Assembly (NCBI GenBank): GCA_963663615.1
Contig: OY760517.1
Location: forward strand, 3,906,001-3,970,000
Direction of reading: 5' to 3'
DNA: 64,000 nt
From: G963663615 sp963663615
Lineage (GTDB): Bacteria > Bacteroidota > Ignavibacteria > Ignavibacteriales > Melioribacteraceae
Both the position numbers and the translations under genes were made by a program. Below, piece by piece: positions 16,874-25,229 of this stretch. Positions within the stretch are counted from its first letter, which is position 1. Each line of letters starts with the position of its first letter. The notes under the pieces are model-generated. The model saw only the letters and a list, made by a program, of their open reading frames with translations, searched no databases and had not been told where the DNA came from.

Positions 16874-18004
16874 TTAATCTATATTCTTTTTAAATCTTAG
16901 TGAGCTTAGGTAAAGAATAACAATACTAAGGATAAGCAGCATTAAAACATCGAACCAAAGCTGTTCAAAACCAATACCTTTTAAAACTACCCCTCTTATA
17001 ATAGTTATATAATAACGTAATGGAATAGCGTATGTTACCCATTGTATAACTTCCGGCATATTTTCAATGGGGAAGGCAAACCCTGAAAGATAAACCATTG
17101 GCAGCATTACCACAAACATGGCAAGCATCATGGCTTGTTGTTGAGTATTGGATATTGTTGATATAAACAAACCAAAGCCAAGTAACGACAAAACATATAT
17201 TGATGTTGTAACAAACAGAAATATTACATTGCCGCGTATATGAATACCAAATATTACACTCATGGCTGTTAGTACAATAACTACCGCAATAAGCCCAAGT
17301 ATTTTGAATGGTAACAATTTACCAAGTATTAGCTGATAAGGTTTTATCGGGGTAACAATAAGTTGCTCAAGAGTACCAATTTCCTTTTCCTTAACAACTG
17401 CAAGCGAGGTTAAAATTAGTGTAATTACCATTAGCAATAATCCTGCTATTGCGGGAACCATAAATACTCTTGTTTTTAGTTCAGGATTATACCATACTCT
17501 GGATTCAGCTGTAATTCCCTTTAGTTGCTGAGCTGATGTACCTCTTTTGGCAATAATACTGGTTAGTATATTTTTATTGTAGCTAAGTATTGTGTTATTA
17601 AAATACCCCGAGGCAATTGACGCAGTATTCCCATCCGAGCCATCAAATATACCCTGTATTTTTACTGTTTCGTTTCTGTTAAGCTTACTTTGAAAGTCGG
17701 TGGGAATAACAATACAGAAAATTACTTCACCCTCATCAAAAAGCTTATTCAATTTATCGTAATCATCAATATAGTAATCGAGGTTAAAATAACCACTTTC
17801 CTCAAATTGTTTAAGAAAACTGCGACTTTCAACCGATTTATCCATATCATAAACGGCAGTATGTACAATATTTACATCCAGTGTTGCAGCATATCCAAAG
17901 AAAATAAGCTGTATTACCGGAGCCACCAAAACCATTGCAAACATTTTGGGATCACGTTTGAATTGCAGAAATTCCTTTTTTACTATTTGTAATATGGTCT
18001 TCAT
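16874..18004 (-). CDS. ABC-2 type transporter permease (second of two)
   Basis: Inner-membrane permease of 376 residues. It has one N-terminal helix (about 22-41), a large extracytoplasmic domain with the variable QG(I/V)DGSDGNTA segment, and five C-terminal helices, the arrangement of YbhR/YhhJ-type exporters. It carries the cytoplasmic coupling segment VVKEKEIGTLEQLIVTPI. Paralogous to the adjacent permease, with which it would form a heterodimeric channel. It is the last gene of the TetR-controlled efflux operon; its ATG overlaps the upstream stop by one base. Confidence 0.9.
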   Translation of the reverse strand: MKTILQIVKKEFLQFKRDPKMFAMVLVAPVIQLIFFGYAATLDVNIVHTAVYDMDKSVESRSFLKQFEESGYFNLDYYIDDYDKLNKLFDEGEVIFCIVIPTDFQSKLNRNETVKIQGIFDGSDGNTASIASGYFNNTILSYNKNILTSIIAKRGTSAQQLKGITAESRVWYNPELKTRVFMVPAIAGLLLMVITLILTSLAVVKEKEIGTLEQLIVTPIKPYQLILGKLLPFKILGLIAVVIVLTAMSVIFGIHIRGNVIFLFVTTSIYVLSLLGFGLFISTISNTQQQAMMLAMFVVMLPMVYLSGFAFPIENMPEVIQWVTYAIPLRYYITIIRGVVLKGIGFEQLWFDVLMLLILSIVILYLSSLRFKKNID

Positions 18005-19158
18005 TATTTATTAGATTTCCTGACTTTTATATTCGAATTTTTGGTATTTATTATTGCTGCCAGGAAAAGAAACAGAAATGTGAAGCCCAGCAGATATACC
18101 CATTGTTCCCAGAAAGCACTTAACGGTGCACCCTTTAGCATTATAGCCCGCAAAGCTTTAAGGAAAAATTTTGCCGGTGTAATGTTGGTTAGTATTTGTA
18201 TTACAACAGGCATACTTTCAATTGGGAAAATAAACCCTGATAGTATTATGGATGGTAACATTGATACAAATGTTGATACTGTAAAAGCTATTTGCTGACT
18301 GTTTGAAATTACCGAGACAAATATTCCTATGCTGATTGATGCCAGTATAAAGATAAATATGTTTGAAAACAGAAGAAGCAAACTTCCCTTTACCGTTATT
18401 CCAAAGAGAATGTTACCTGCTATAAGAATTATTATTGCATTCAAAAATGCCAGTACAATATAAGGCATAGATTTACCTGCAAGCAGTTCAATAGTTTTTA
18501 TTGATGATACATTTATCTGCTCAATTGTACCACGTTCCTTTTCACGTACCATTGTAAGGGAAACACTTATTACAGCAGTAACTATAAGTATCATGGCTAT
18601 TAGTCCGGGTAGCAGGTACCATGTTGATTCAAGATTGGGATTAAACCAGAATAATGGTTCTGCCGCAACAGGCATAATAAACTTTACACCACGTTTTTGC
18701 ATCTGTTCTGTTTTTATACCCATGTCATACTTAAAAACGGCAGCTTCAAGATAATTTTTAATAATTGTAGCAGTATTACCATCTACTCCGTCAACAAGCA
18801 CCTGTATCTTCGAAATCTCTTTATTGCTATTATAGTTATAGCTAAAATCAGTTGGAATAACCAAAATAGCCTGTGCCTGTTTCCTTTCCAGCACATTGGT
18901 AACTTCATTATTTGAGGATATATATTTGCTTATATCAAAATATTCCGAGTTTACAAGAGAGTTAAGAAACTTCCTGCTATCCTGATTTTTAGCCTGGTCA
19001 TAAATTCCAAGCTTAACATGCTTTACATCAAAGTTAACGGCATATCCAAAAATGCCAAGCAAAAACACAGGGAAAAAGAGTATTACGAATAGCATTCTTG
19101 TATCTCTTAAAAGCTGATAAACTTCCTTTTTCATTATTGCGTAGGTTCGTCTTATCAT
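18004..19158 (-). CDS. ABC-2 type transporter permease (first of two)
   Basis: Permease of 384 residues with the same layout as its neighbour: N-terminal helix (about 22-42), periplasmic domain with the VLVDGVDGNTATI segment, and five C-terminal helices. The cytoplasmic coupling segment is VREKERGTIEQINVSSI. Similar to the E. coli YbhS/YhhJ group that pairs with an HlyD-type adaptor. The start overlaps the upstream ATPase stop by 4 bases (ATGA). Substrate unknown; drugs or hydrophobic compounds are the family norm. Confidence 0.9.
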   Translation of the reverse strand: MIRRTYAIMKKEVYQLLRDTRMLFVILFFPVFLLGIFGYAVNFDVKHVKLGIYDQAKNQDSRKFLNSLVNSEYFDISKYISSNNEVTNVLERKQAQAILVIPTDFSYNYNSNKEISKIQVLVDGVDGNTATIIKNYLEAAVFKYDMGIKTEQMQKRGVKFIMPVAAEPLFWFNPNLESTWYLLPGLIAMILIVTAVISVSLTMVREKERGTIEQINVSSIKTIELLAGKSMPYIVLAFLNAIIILIAGNILFGITVKGSLLLLFSNIFIFILASISIGIFVSVISNSQQIAFTVSTFVSMLPSIILSGFIFPIESMPVVIQILTNITPAKFFLKALRAIMLKGAPLSAFWEQWVYLLGFTFLFLFLAAIINTKNSNIKVRKSNK

Positions 19159-20084
19159 TTTTTACCCTTCTCCTCAAGCAGGTGAATAAACACATCTTCA
19201 AGGGTAGGAACTATTTCGGCAATGTTATATACTTTTATACCTTTGGTATCAATTTGGGATTTTACCAATTCATCACTGGTAAAGCTATCGTTAACGCTAA
19301 TATGAATTTTATTGCCAAAAATTGAGGTTTCATCCACGTAGGTTTCATTTTCGAGCAGTTCCATTGCATCAACCGGATTACTACATTCAATTTCCAGAAT
19401 TTTGTTAGTAAGGTACTTTGTTTTAAGCTCTTTTGAATTACCCTCAGCAACAAGCTTACCAGCATTTATTAATATTATATTGTTACAAAACTCGGCTTCT
19501 TCAAGGTAGTGAGTTGTAACAAAAACCGTTGTACCCTCACTGGAAAGGAAATGAATCAAATCCCAAAAGTTACGCCTTGAAAGAGGATCAACACCACTGG
19601 TAGGCTCATCAAGGAATACAATTTTTGGACGATGAATAACAGCAGTACCCAGGGCAAGCCTTTGTTTTATGCCACCTGGTAACGATTCGGTTAAAAGCTT
19701 TTCCTTACCCTTCAGGTTTGCAATATCGAGCACCCAATTTTTACGGTCTCTTAATTCACTGTTGGAAAGTCCGTAAACACCACCAAAAAAATTTATATTT
19801 TCCTCAACACTCAGGTCATTGTATAGTGAAAATCTTTGTGACATATATCCAATATTAAGTTTAACCTTATCCGGATTATTGGTAACACTATAACCACCAA
19901 CCGTAGCATCACCAGCTGTAGGGGCAAGAATACCGCAAAGCATCCTTATAGTGGTTGATTTACCCGCACCGTTAGCACCAAGGAACCCAAATATTTCACC
20001 TTCTTTTACATTAAAGGAAATATTATCCACGGAGGTAAAACTGCCAAATTTTTTAGTTAAATTATTTACTTCTATCGAGTTCAA
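19155..20084 (-). CDS. ABC transporter ATPase (YbhF C-half-like)
   Basis: Nucleotide-binding subunit of 309 residues with Walker A GANGAGKSTT, the less common signature LPGGIKQRLALG, Walker B IVFLDEPTSG and the switch His in TTHYLEEAE. The frame stays open to 20252, but I place the start at TTG 20084, because GGAGG precedes it by 5 bases and the longer form would run 158 bases into tolC and encodes non-family sequence. It then begins 11 bases after the TolC gene. Drives the two permeases downstream. Confidence 0.9.
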   Translation of the reverse strand: MNSIEVNNLTKKFGSFTSVDNISFNVKEGEIFGFLGANGAGKSTTIRMLCGILAPTAGDATVGGYSVTNNPDKVKLNIGYMSQRFSLYNDLSVEENINFFGGVYGLSNSELRDRKNWVLDIANLKGKEKLLTESLPGGIKQRLALGTAVIHRPKIVFLDEPTSGVDPLSRRNFWDLIHFLSSEGTTVFVTTHYLEEAEFCNNIILINAGKLVAEGNSKELKTKYLTNKILEIECSNPVDAMELLENETYVDETSIFGNKIHISVNDSFTSDELVKSQIDTKGIKVYNIAEIVPTLEDVFIHLLEEKGKK

Positions 20085-20094
20085 ATTTTCCTCC

Positions 20095-21408
20095 TTAGTA
20101 AATAATTTTACCAGTTGAATAATTAAGTCTAACCTTAGCCATCTGATAATCCACAAGCGAGTTTGTAAGTTCCGTCTCGGAATTAAACAGGGTTGTTTGA
20201 GCTTCCAGCAAATCGGTTGAACTAACAAGCTGTTCATTAAACTTTTTTTCAACTATGCGAAGGTTTTCCTCGGCTGCACTTACCGAAACCGAACTCACCT
20301 TTACAGTTTCCGATGCAGTAAGGTAGTTGTAATACTCGGCTGATACCTGCTGTTCAATATTTTGTTTGGCAAGTTTAAGCCGGTATTTGGCAATGTTACT
20401 TTCCTTTTGAGCCTTATTTATATTGGCACCTCTTCTGCCCCAATTAAACAAATTCCATTGCATTGAAACACCCACATCCCAGGAGTCGTTAAACTCATCT
20501 TTTACCGGCATATACCTTTGGTTGGGATTTGCATAGTAGTAATCTCCAAAAAGGTAAACCGATGGCATCCATTCGGATTTGGCGGCTACTATTTTTTCTT
20601 CGCTTGCCTTAACCAGAAGCTCCCCGGAAAGTATTTCACTACGCTTTTTTGCAGCTTCATCTGCAAGATTTTCCCTGCTCACTGTTTTTTTGGAAAATAC
20701 AATATTGGGAATACTTATACTTAAATTTTCATCAAGACTATTTCCCATTGCCTTGTTAAGTCCAATTTGGGCGAGTTTTATCAGATTTTCCGTTTCAAGT
20801 TTTTTACGATGCAGATCCGACAATTTAACTTCAAGAAACAGTAAGTCGCTTTTTGTTACGAGTCCTTGTTCAAGGAATTTTTTTGTATCATTTACACGTG
20901 CACTAACCGACTTAATATTTTTAGCTGTGAGAGAATCTAATTTAACTGCCTTAAAATAATTCCAGAAAGCGAGATGGATTTCAAGAGCAACATCGTTAGC
21001 GGCTTTTTCATACAATTTATTATTTGATTCTGAAACAAGCCTGGCAGCCTTTCTTTGTGCAGTTAGCCTGAAACCCGTAAATAAAGGCTGGGTTACCGAA
21101 GCTTTCAAACTGTATGAATTAAGTACGGTCTCCTGCAACTTTATGGGGGTAGGCATAAAAGGCACAGTTACTTCAAAATCGGGAACATTGGAAAGCCTGG
21201 TATATGATGCCGAAAATTTTAGTTCAGGCAGCATATAGGAAGTTGCAATTGTTACATCATCTTCGGCTTTTTGGTATTCAAGCTTTGCGATATCTATATT
21301 CAGGTTTTGCGATATACCCTTTTTGAGGCACTCATCAAGTGTAATGCCTTTCTGCCCAAATGCAGAAAATGTAATTAAAAGGGTTATAATACCAATACGT
21401 TTTAACAT
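20095..21408 (-). CDS. TolC-family outer membrane efflux protein
   Basis: Outer-membrane channel of 437 residues. A signal peptide (about 1-18) is followed by GITLDECLKKGISQN, the usual opening of outer membrane efflux proteins, and two repeats of long amphipathic helices separated by beta segments, as in TolC. It should link the HlyD-like adaptor to the outer membrane, making this a tripartite exporter. Unusually, it lies between the two ATPase genes rather than at an end of the operon; spacing is 19 bases to the upstream ATPase stop. Confidence 0.92.
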   Translation of the reverse strand: MLKRIGIITLLITFSAFGQKGITLDECLKKGISQNLNIDIAKLEYQKAEDDVTIATSYMLPELKFSASYTRLSNVPDFEVTVPFMPTPIKLQETVLNSYSLKASVTQPLFTGFRLTAQRKAARLVSESNNKLYEKAANDVALEIHLAFWNYFKAVKLDSLTAKNIKSVSARVNDTKKFLEQGLVTKSDLLFLEVKLSDLHRKKLETENLIKLAQIGLNKAMGNSLDENLSISIPNIVFSKKTVSRENLADEAAKKRSEILSGELLVKASEEKIVAAKSEWMPSVYLFGDYYYANPNQRYMPVKDEFNDSWDVGVSMQWNLFNWGRRGANINKAQKESNIAKYRLKLAKQNIEQQVSAEYYNYLTASETVKVSSVSVSAAEENLRIVEKKFNEQLVSSTDLLEAQTTLFNSETELTNSLVDYQMAKVRLNYSTGKIIY

Positions 21409-21427
21409 TTCATTTCCTTAATCTTTG

Positions 21428-22342
21428 TTATTCAGCGTTATTAATTAAGTGAATAAAAACATTCTCAAGTGATAGCGTTAATATCCTGCTATCAGTTATC
21501 TCTACCTGGTTACCGTTGAGACTGGCTAAAATTGCATCAGTCTGATCGGGCAAATCAATAAGAACATGGATACGGTCACCAAACATCTGAGAACTATACT
21601 CAAGCGATTTGGTAATTTCGTAAGCCTTTCTAATAGGGGAGCACACAATTTCAAGAATTTGTTTACCAGTCGATTTTTTCAGTAATTCGGGAGTATCCAT
21701 GGCAATAATTTTACCATTATTCATTAGTGCAACCCTGTTACATCTTTCGGCTTCATCAAGGTAAGGGGTTGTCATAAGTATTGTCATACCTTCCTTAATT
21801 AGTCCGGAAAGTATTTTCCAGAAATCTCTTCTTGATACTGGGTCAACACCGGTTGTAGGTTCATCGAGAAACAGTACTTGCGGCTTATGTATAAGACTGC
21901 ATGCAAGAGCAAGTTTCTGTTTCATTCCACCTGATAAACGCATAGCTAATCTTTTCCTGAATTTTGTTAGTCGGGTAAACTCAAGCAACTCCTCACGTCT
22001 TTCCTTGTAATCCCGAACGTTATGAATTTCGGCGAAAAACTCAATATTCTCATCTACACTTAAATCACCATAAAGACTAAATTTCTGTGAAAGGTAACCA
22101 ATTTTATTCTGTATAATATCACGGTTGGCAACCAGCTCCTTACCAAGCATAAAAACTTCACCGTCATCGGCACCCAGCAATCCGCACAAAATTCGTATTG
22201 TAGTTGTTTTACCTGCACCATCGGGACCAACAAGACCAAACATTTCGCCTTTTTTAACACTCAGGTTAATACCTTTAACGGCTTCAATTTCACCATATGA
22301 TTTATACAGGTTATATATTTCAATAACGTTATCCATATCCAT
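21428..22342 (-). CDS. ABC transporter ATPase (YbhF N-half-like)
   Basis: Nucleotide-binding subunit of 304 residues with Walker A GPDGAGKTTT, canonical signature LSGGMKQKLALA, Walker B VLFLDEPTTG and a switch region TTPYLDEAE in which the usual His is Pro/Tyr. E. coli YbhF has two ATPase halves fused in one chain; here the GPDGAGKT-type and LPGG-type halves are separate genes with tolC between them. Lies 4 bases after the HlyD gene. Loss of the switch His suggests that one of the two ATP sites is catalytically weak (inference). Confidence 0.9.
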   Translation of the reverse strand: MDMDNVIEIYNLYKSYGEIEAVKGINLSVKKGEMFGLVGPDGAGKTTTIRILCGLLGADDGEVFMLGKELVANRDIIQNKIGYLSQKFSLYGDLSVDENIEFFAEIHNVRDYKERREELLEFTRLTKFRKRLAMRLSGGMKQKLALACSLIHKPQVLFLDEPTTGVDPVSRRDFWKILSGLIKEGMTILMTTPYLDEAERCNRVALMNNGKIIAMDTPELLKKSTGKQILEIVCSPIRKAYEITKSLEYSSQMFGDRIHVLIDLPDQTDAILASLNGNQVEITDSRILTLSLENVFIHLINNAE

Positions 22343-22346
22343 ACCG

Positions 22347-23309
22347 TTAGTTTAAGTATATTTTTGCATCGGCAGGTAAACCAGCCTTGAGTTCATACGC
22401 GGGATTGGAAGCTTCAATTTTAACGGCAAAAACCAGTTTGGTGCGTTCATCTTTGGTCTGAATATTTTTAGGAGTAAACTCAGCTTCGCTTGAAATATAG
22501 GTTACTTTTCCGGGGTAAGCCTTGTCGCTAAAAGTATCAATAAAAATATCAGCACCCATACCAAGTTTAACCTTACCAATATTAAGCTCCGAAATATAAA
22601 CCGTTAGTTCTGCATTTTTCGGATCGGCAAGTTTTACCATTGAAGTAAGTGGTACAACAACTTCATCTTCTTTTATAAAGGATTCTATAATTGTTCCGGG
22701 AAATGGTGCCGTTATGTAACAGTTGTTTACCTGTTTTTTAAGTAACCCCATTTGTGCCTTTGCACTTTTTACATTAGCCCTGGCAGTTTGTATTTCTTCG
22801 GGACGGGCAATATTTTCAAGTTTTTGAAGATTGGCTTTTGCTGCCGTAAAAGCCGCATCGGTAATACTTAACCTGTTTACCATATCTTCATACTGTTTTT
22901 TGGTAACAGCCTGCTCGTCGTAAAGTTTTTCAAATCTTTCCTTATCAAGCTTAGCCTGGTTATAACTTATTTCTGCCTGTTTAACATTTGCTTTTGCCTG
23001 TTTCAAATCTTCCTGGCGAGTACCTTTAAGCATAAGGTTTAGGCGGGCGGTAGCCGATTCGTATGCTGCCTCGGCTTGTTGTAGTTGCAACTGGTATGTT
23101 TCAGGGTCAATAACATAAATTGTATCACCAGCGTTAACCTTATCTCCATCATCAAAATTTAGTTTAATAACCTTGCCGGTTGTTTGTGAGCTGAGTACAA
23201 CATCGTTAGTTTCAAGAGTTCCGGTTTCCTCAATAAACGAACCATCGTTTGTATCTTTACAGCCGATTAACAAAACTGCGAAAATTGCTATTGCCAAAAG
23301 CTTTTTCAT
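22347..23309 (-). CDS. HlyD-family periplasmic adaptor lipoprotein
   Basis: Membrane fusion protein of 320 residues. The lipobox LLIGC places the lipidated Cys at residue 17. A biotinyl-lipoyl-like half (GTLETNDVVLSSQTTGKVIKL) leads into a long coiled-coil hairpin (about 75-180, with KLDKERFEKLYDEQAVTKKQ) and then beta-barrel strands. It connects the ABC-2 permeases to TolC. It begins at the TetR stop with a one-base overlap. Similar to YbhG, but that protein is not clearly a lipoprotein. Confidence 0.9.
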   Translation of the reverse strand: MKKLLAIAIFAVLLIGCKDTNDGSFIEETGTLETNDVVLSSQTTGKVIKLNFDDGDKVNAGDTIYVIDPETYQLQLQQAEAAYESATARLNLMLKGTRQEDLKQAKANVKQAEISYNQAKLDKERFEKLYDEQAVTKKQYEDMVNRLSITDAAFTAAKANLQKLENIARPEEIQTARANVKSAKAQMGLLKKQVNNCYITAPFPGTIIESFIKEDEVVVPLTSMVKLADPKNAELTVYISELNIGKVKLGMGADIFIDTFSDKAYPGKVTYISSEAEFTPKNIQTKDERTKLVFAVKIEASNPAYELKAGLPADAKIYLN

Positions 23310-23914
23310 TATTCTATTTCCTGTTTTAATTTATTATAAACTTCATTTCCTTTTTCGGTTAGGGCACTGGCAAAAATTATATCGAAGGTAATTTTGCCAG
23401 CTTCGGCAAATGAATAGTTGTGATCAACCAGAAAGTTGGGATTCATAACACTTTGCAGTATTCCAAGCAGGGCTGTAATGGTTATGTCGTTTGGACGCTC
23501 AATAAAGTATCCTTCCTTTTTACCCTGATTGAATATAATTTCGAAGTTACGGTTAATCATTTTTGTTCTGAATTTTTCAAGCTCAGTCCATACTTCAGGT
23601 TTATAAACTTTCAGATCATAAAAAAACTTCTGGTTAACTCTTAACCCAAGCTTCATTATTATTCTTGTTACGCCGTAAAGTTTTTCAACCGAATTGGTAT
23701 CGGCAAAAATAATTGAATCCATTTGTTTTGATATTTGCCCCTTTACAAGATTAATAACTGCTACAAGCAGTTTATCTTTTGAAAGGAAAAATTTGTATAT
23801 GGTTTTCTTGCTTACCCTTAAATCGGAAGCTATTTCATCCATAGATGTTTTGGCAAATCCATTACCCAAAAATTTTTCCGATACATATTTAATTATTCTG
23901 TTTTTTTCTTCCAT
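23309..23914 (-). CDS. TetR/AcrR-family repressor of the efflux operon
   Basis: Regulator of 201 residues with the TetR helix-turn-helix (FAKTSMDEIASDLRVSKKTIYKFF, in two parts, residues about 20-43), followed by an all-helical ligand-binding domain. It is the first gene of a tightly packed seven-gene efflux operon, an arrangement also seen for E. coli CecR (YbiH) with ybhG-F-S-R. Two 28-base palindromes overlap and flank its promoter, so it very likely represses its own transcription and that of the transporter until a substrate binds. Confidence 0.9.
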   Translation of the reverse strand: MEEKNRIIKYVSEKFLGNGFAKTSMDEIASDLRVSKKTIYKFFLSKDKLLVAVINLVKGQISKQMDSIIFADTNSVEKLYGVTRIIMKLGLRVNQKFFYDLKVYKPEVWTELEKFRTKMINRNFEIIFNQGKKEGYFIERPNDITITALLGILQSVMNPNFLVDHNYSFAEAGKITFDIIFASALTEKGNEVYNKLKQEIE

Positions 23915-23925
23915 TTGTAAACCTT

Positions 23926-23953
23926 GGAAACTATTTTAGTTTTATTAGTTTCC
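23926..23953. promoter_or_regulatory. Palindromic operator, copy 1
   Basis: GGAAACT (23926-23932), 14-base spacer, AGTTTCC (23947-23953). It lies just downstream of the -10 element of the tetR promoter on the minus strand, over the expected transcription start. An identical half-site arrangement is found 40 bases away at 23966-23993. Confidence 0.75.
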
Positions 23954-23982
23954 AATATACCCAAAGGAAACTTATTTGTCAA
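23954..23982 (-). promoter_or_regulatory. Strong promoter of the tetR-efflux operon
   Basis: On the minus strand TTGACA (23977-23982) and TATATT (23954-23959) are separated by exactly 17 bases, near the housekeeping sigma consensus. The two palindromic operators bracket it, one covering the -35 and one after the -10. Confidence 0.8.
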
Positions 23983-23993
23983 GAATAGTTTCC
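23966..23993. promoter_or_regulatory. Palindromic operator, copy 2
   Basis: GGAAACT (23966-23972), 14-base spacer, AGTTTCC (23987-23993), with the same half-sites and spacing as copy 1. It overlaps the -35 element. The four half-sites are spaced 14-12-14; the 40-base period is close to four helical turns, so two repressor dimers could bind the same face. Confidence 0.75.
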
Positions 23994-24076
23994 ATTAAAT
24001 TTTGGAATTTCATTCATACCTCTGCAAATTCTACACACTACTACTACCAGAAGGAGTAAAAAAGCATGCAATTTCA

Positions 24077-24195
24077 GCCATTTCTTTAATGGCACTATTA
24101 ATGAATAATTATAACCAGATGTGGAATACCCCGATTTTAGTAGATTGGTCGGGGTAAGGGAGACCGATACCGGATAACCGGTATCGGCTTTTTTT
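24077..24195 (+). ncRNA. Putative terminated structured RNA or leader
   Basis: Three hairpins in sequence on the plus strand: GCCATT/AATGGC (24077-24093), TACCCCGA/TCGGGGTA (24127-24156), and a perfect ten-base stem CCGATACCGG/CCGGTATCGG (24164-24187) with loop ATAA followed by C and eight T, an intrinsic terminator. No plus-strand gene precedes it, since tetR runs the other way. It is either a small RNA or a leader with terminator for the gene starting at 24249. No known riboswitch class is recognised. Confidence 0.45.
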
Positions 24196-24196
24196 T
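24164..24196 (+). terminator. Strong intrinsic terminator without an upstream gene
   Basis: Ten base-pair GC-rich stem, four-base loop and a run of eight T. It ends 53 bases before the threonylcarbamoyl-AMP synthase start, so it would cut off transcription coming from upstream or serve as an attenuator. Confidence 0.8.
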
Positions 24197-24248
24197 GTCC
24201 ATTATTACATAATTTCGGTATATTTGCTGTTTAATAAAATTAAAATTT

Positions 24249-25229
24249 ATGCAGATATTAGAAGCAAATAACAAAAATATACTGGATGCAGCAGCCGAAA
24301 TTAACAATGGGGGATTGTGTGCATTTCCTACTGAAACTGTTTACGGATTAGGTGCAAATGGTTTAGATGCCGAAGCGGTAGCTAAAATATTTGAAGCAAA
24401 GGAACGCCCAACATTTAATCCGCTCATTTTACATATTGCCGATATTGATACACTCAACCAAATTGCTAAAATTGAAAACGATAAAGTTTACGAACTTATT
24501 GAAAAGTTTTGGCCCGGTCCGCTTACACTTGTATTACCACGAAAAGAGATTGTACCCGGCATTGTAACTGCGGGTAACCCAACTGTTGCAGTTCGCATGC
24601 CCAATCATCCTGTTGCACTCGAGCTTATAAAAAATACAGGAGTACCAATAGCCGCACCAAGTGCCAACAAGTTTGGTATGCTTAGTCCTACCGAAGCCAA
24701 ACACGTAGCAAAGCAATTAGGTAAGGTAGAAGGTTTAATTCTTGATGGTGGCAAATGTACAGTCGGTATTGAATCAACAATAATACATGTTGAGCAGAAA
24801 GGCTTTAAATTATTGCGTCATGGCGGTTTATCGATAAATGAGCTGGAAATAATTACCGGTAAACTTGAAAAAAAGACTGAAATTTCGGAACGACCAATAG
24901 CTCCCGGAATGCTTGCATACCATTATTCACCAAAAATACCGGTAATATTTTTCGATGGACACCCTACTAATATGAAAATTTTACCTGATGAAAGCGGTGC
25001 ATTATACTTCCGAAACGATCCCAGTGAATATAATTTTAAGTCGGTTAAAATTCTTTCCGAAACAGGTAATTTTTACGAGGCAGCAGCAAATTTATTCTCA
25101 AAGCTTCACCAGTTTGAAGAGGAAGAGGTTAATAGAATTTATGTTGAAAGGCTCCCTGAAACCGGACTTGGAGTTGCAATAATGGACAGGCTTACAAAGG
25201 CATCAAAAAAATTTGGCAGCACTAAATAG
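24249..25229 (+). CDS. L-threonylcarbamoyladenylate synthase (Sua5-type)
   Basis: Enzyme of 326 residues forming threonylcarbamoyl-AMP from Thr, bicarbonate and ATP for the t6A37 modification of ANN-decoding tRNAs. The YrdC domain (about 1-200) has the start FPTETVYGLGANG, KERPTFNPLILH and PSANKFGMLSPT; the C-terminal Sua5 domain follows the linker RPIAPGMLAYHYSPKIP. Length identifies the Sua5 rather than the short TsaC form. The last 8 bases overlap the convergent NusG-type gene. Confidence 0.95.
   Translation: MQILEANNKNILDAAAEINNGGLCAFPTETVYGLGANGLDAEAVAKIFEAKERPTFNPLILHIADIDTLNQIAKIENDKVYELIEKFWPGPLTLVLPRKEIVPGIVTAGNPTVAVRMPNHPVALELIKNTGVPIAAPSANKFGMLSPTEAKHVAKQLGKVEGLILDGGKCTVGIESTIIHVEQKGFKLLRHGGLSINELEIITGKLEKKTEISERPIAPGMLAYHYSPKIPVIFFDGHPTNMKILPDESGALYFRNDPSEYNFKSVKILSETGNFYEAAANLFSKLHQFEEEEVNRIYVERLPETGLGVAIMDRLTKASKKFGSTK

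Noticed and set aside
20085..20252. 56-residue N-terminal extension of the ABC ATPase
   Set aside because: It overlaps tolC by 158 bases, has no ATPase-family sequence, and a TTG with an ideal GGAGG site begins the proper domain at 20084.
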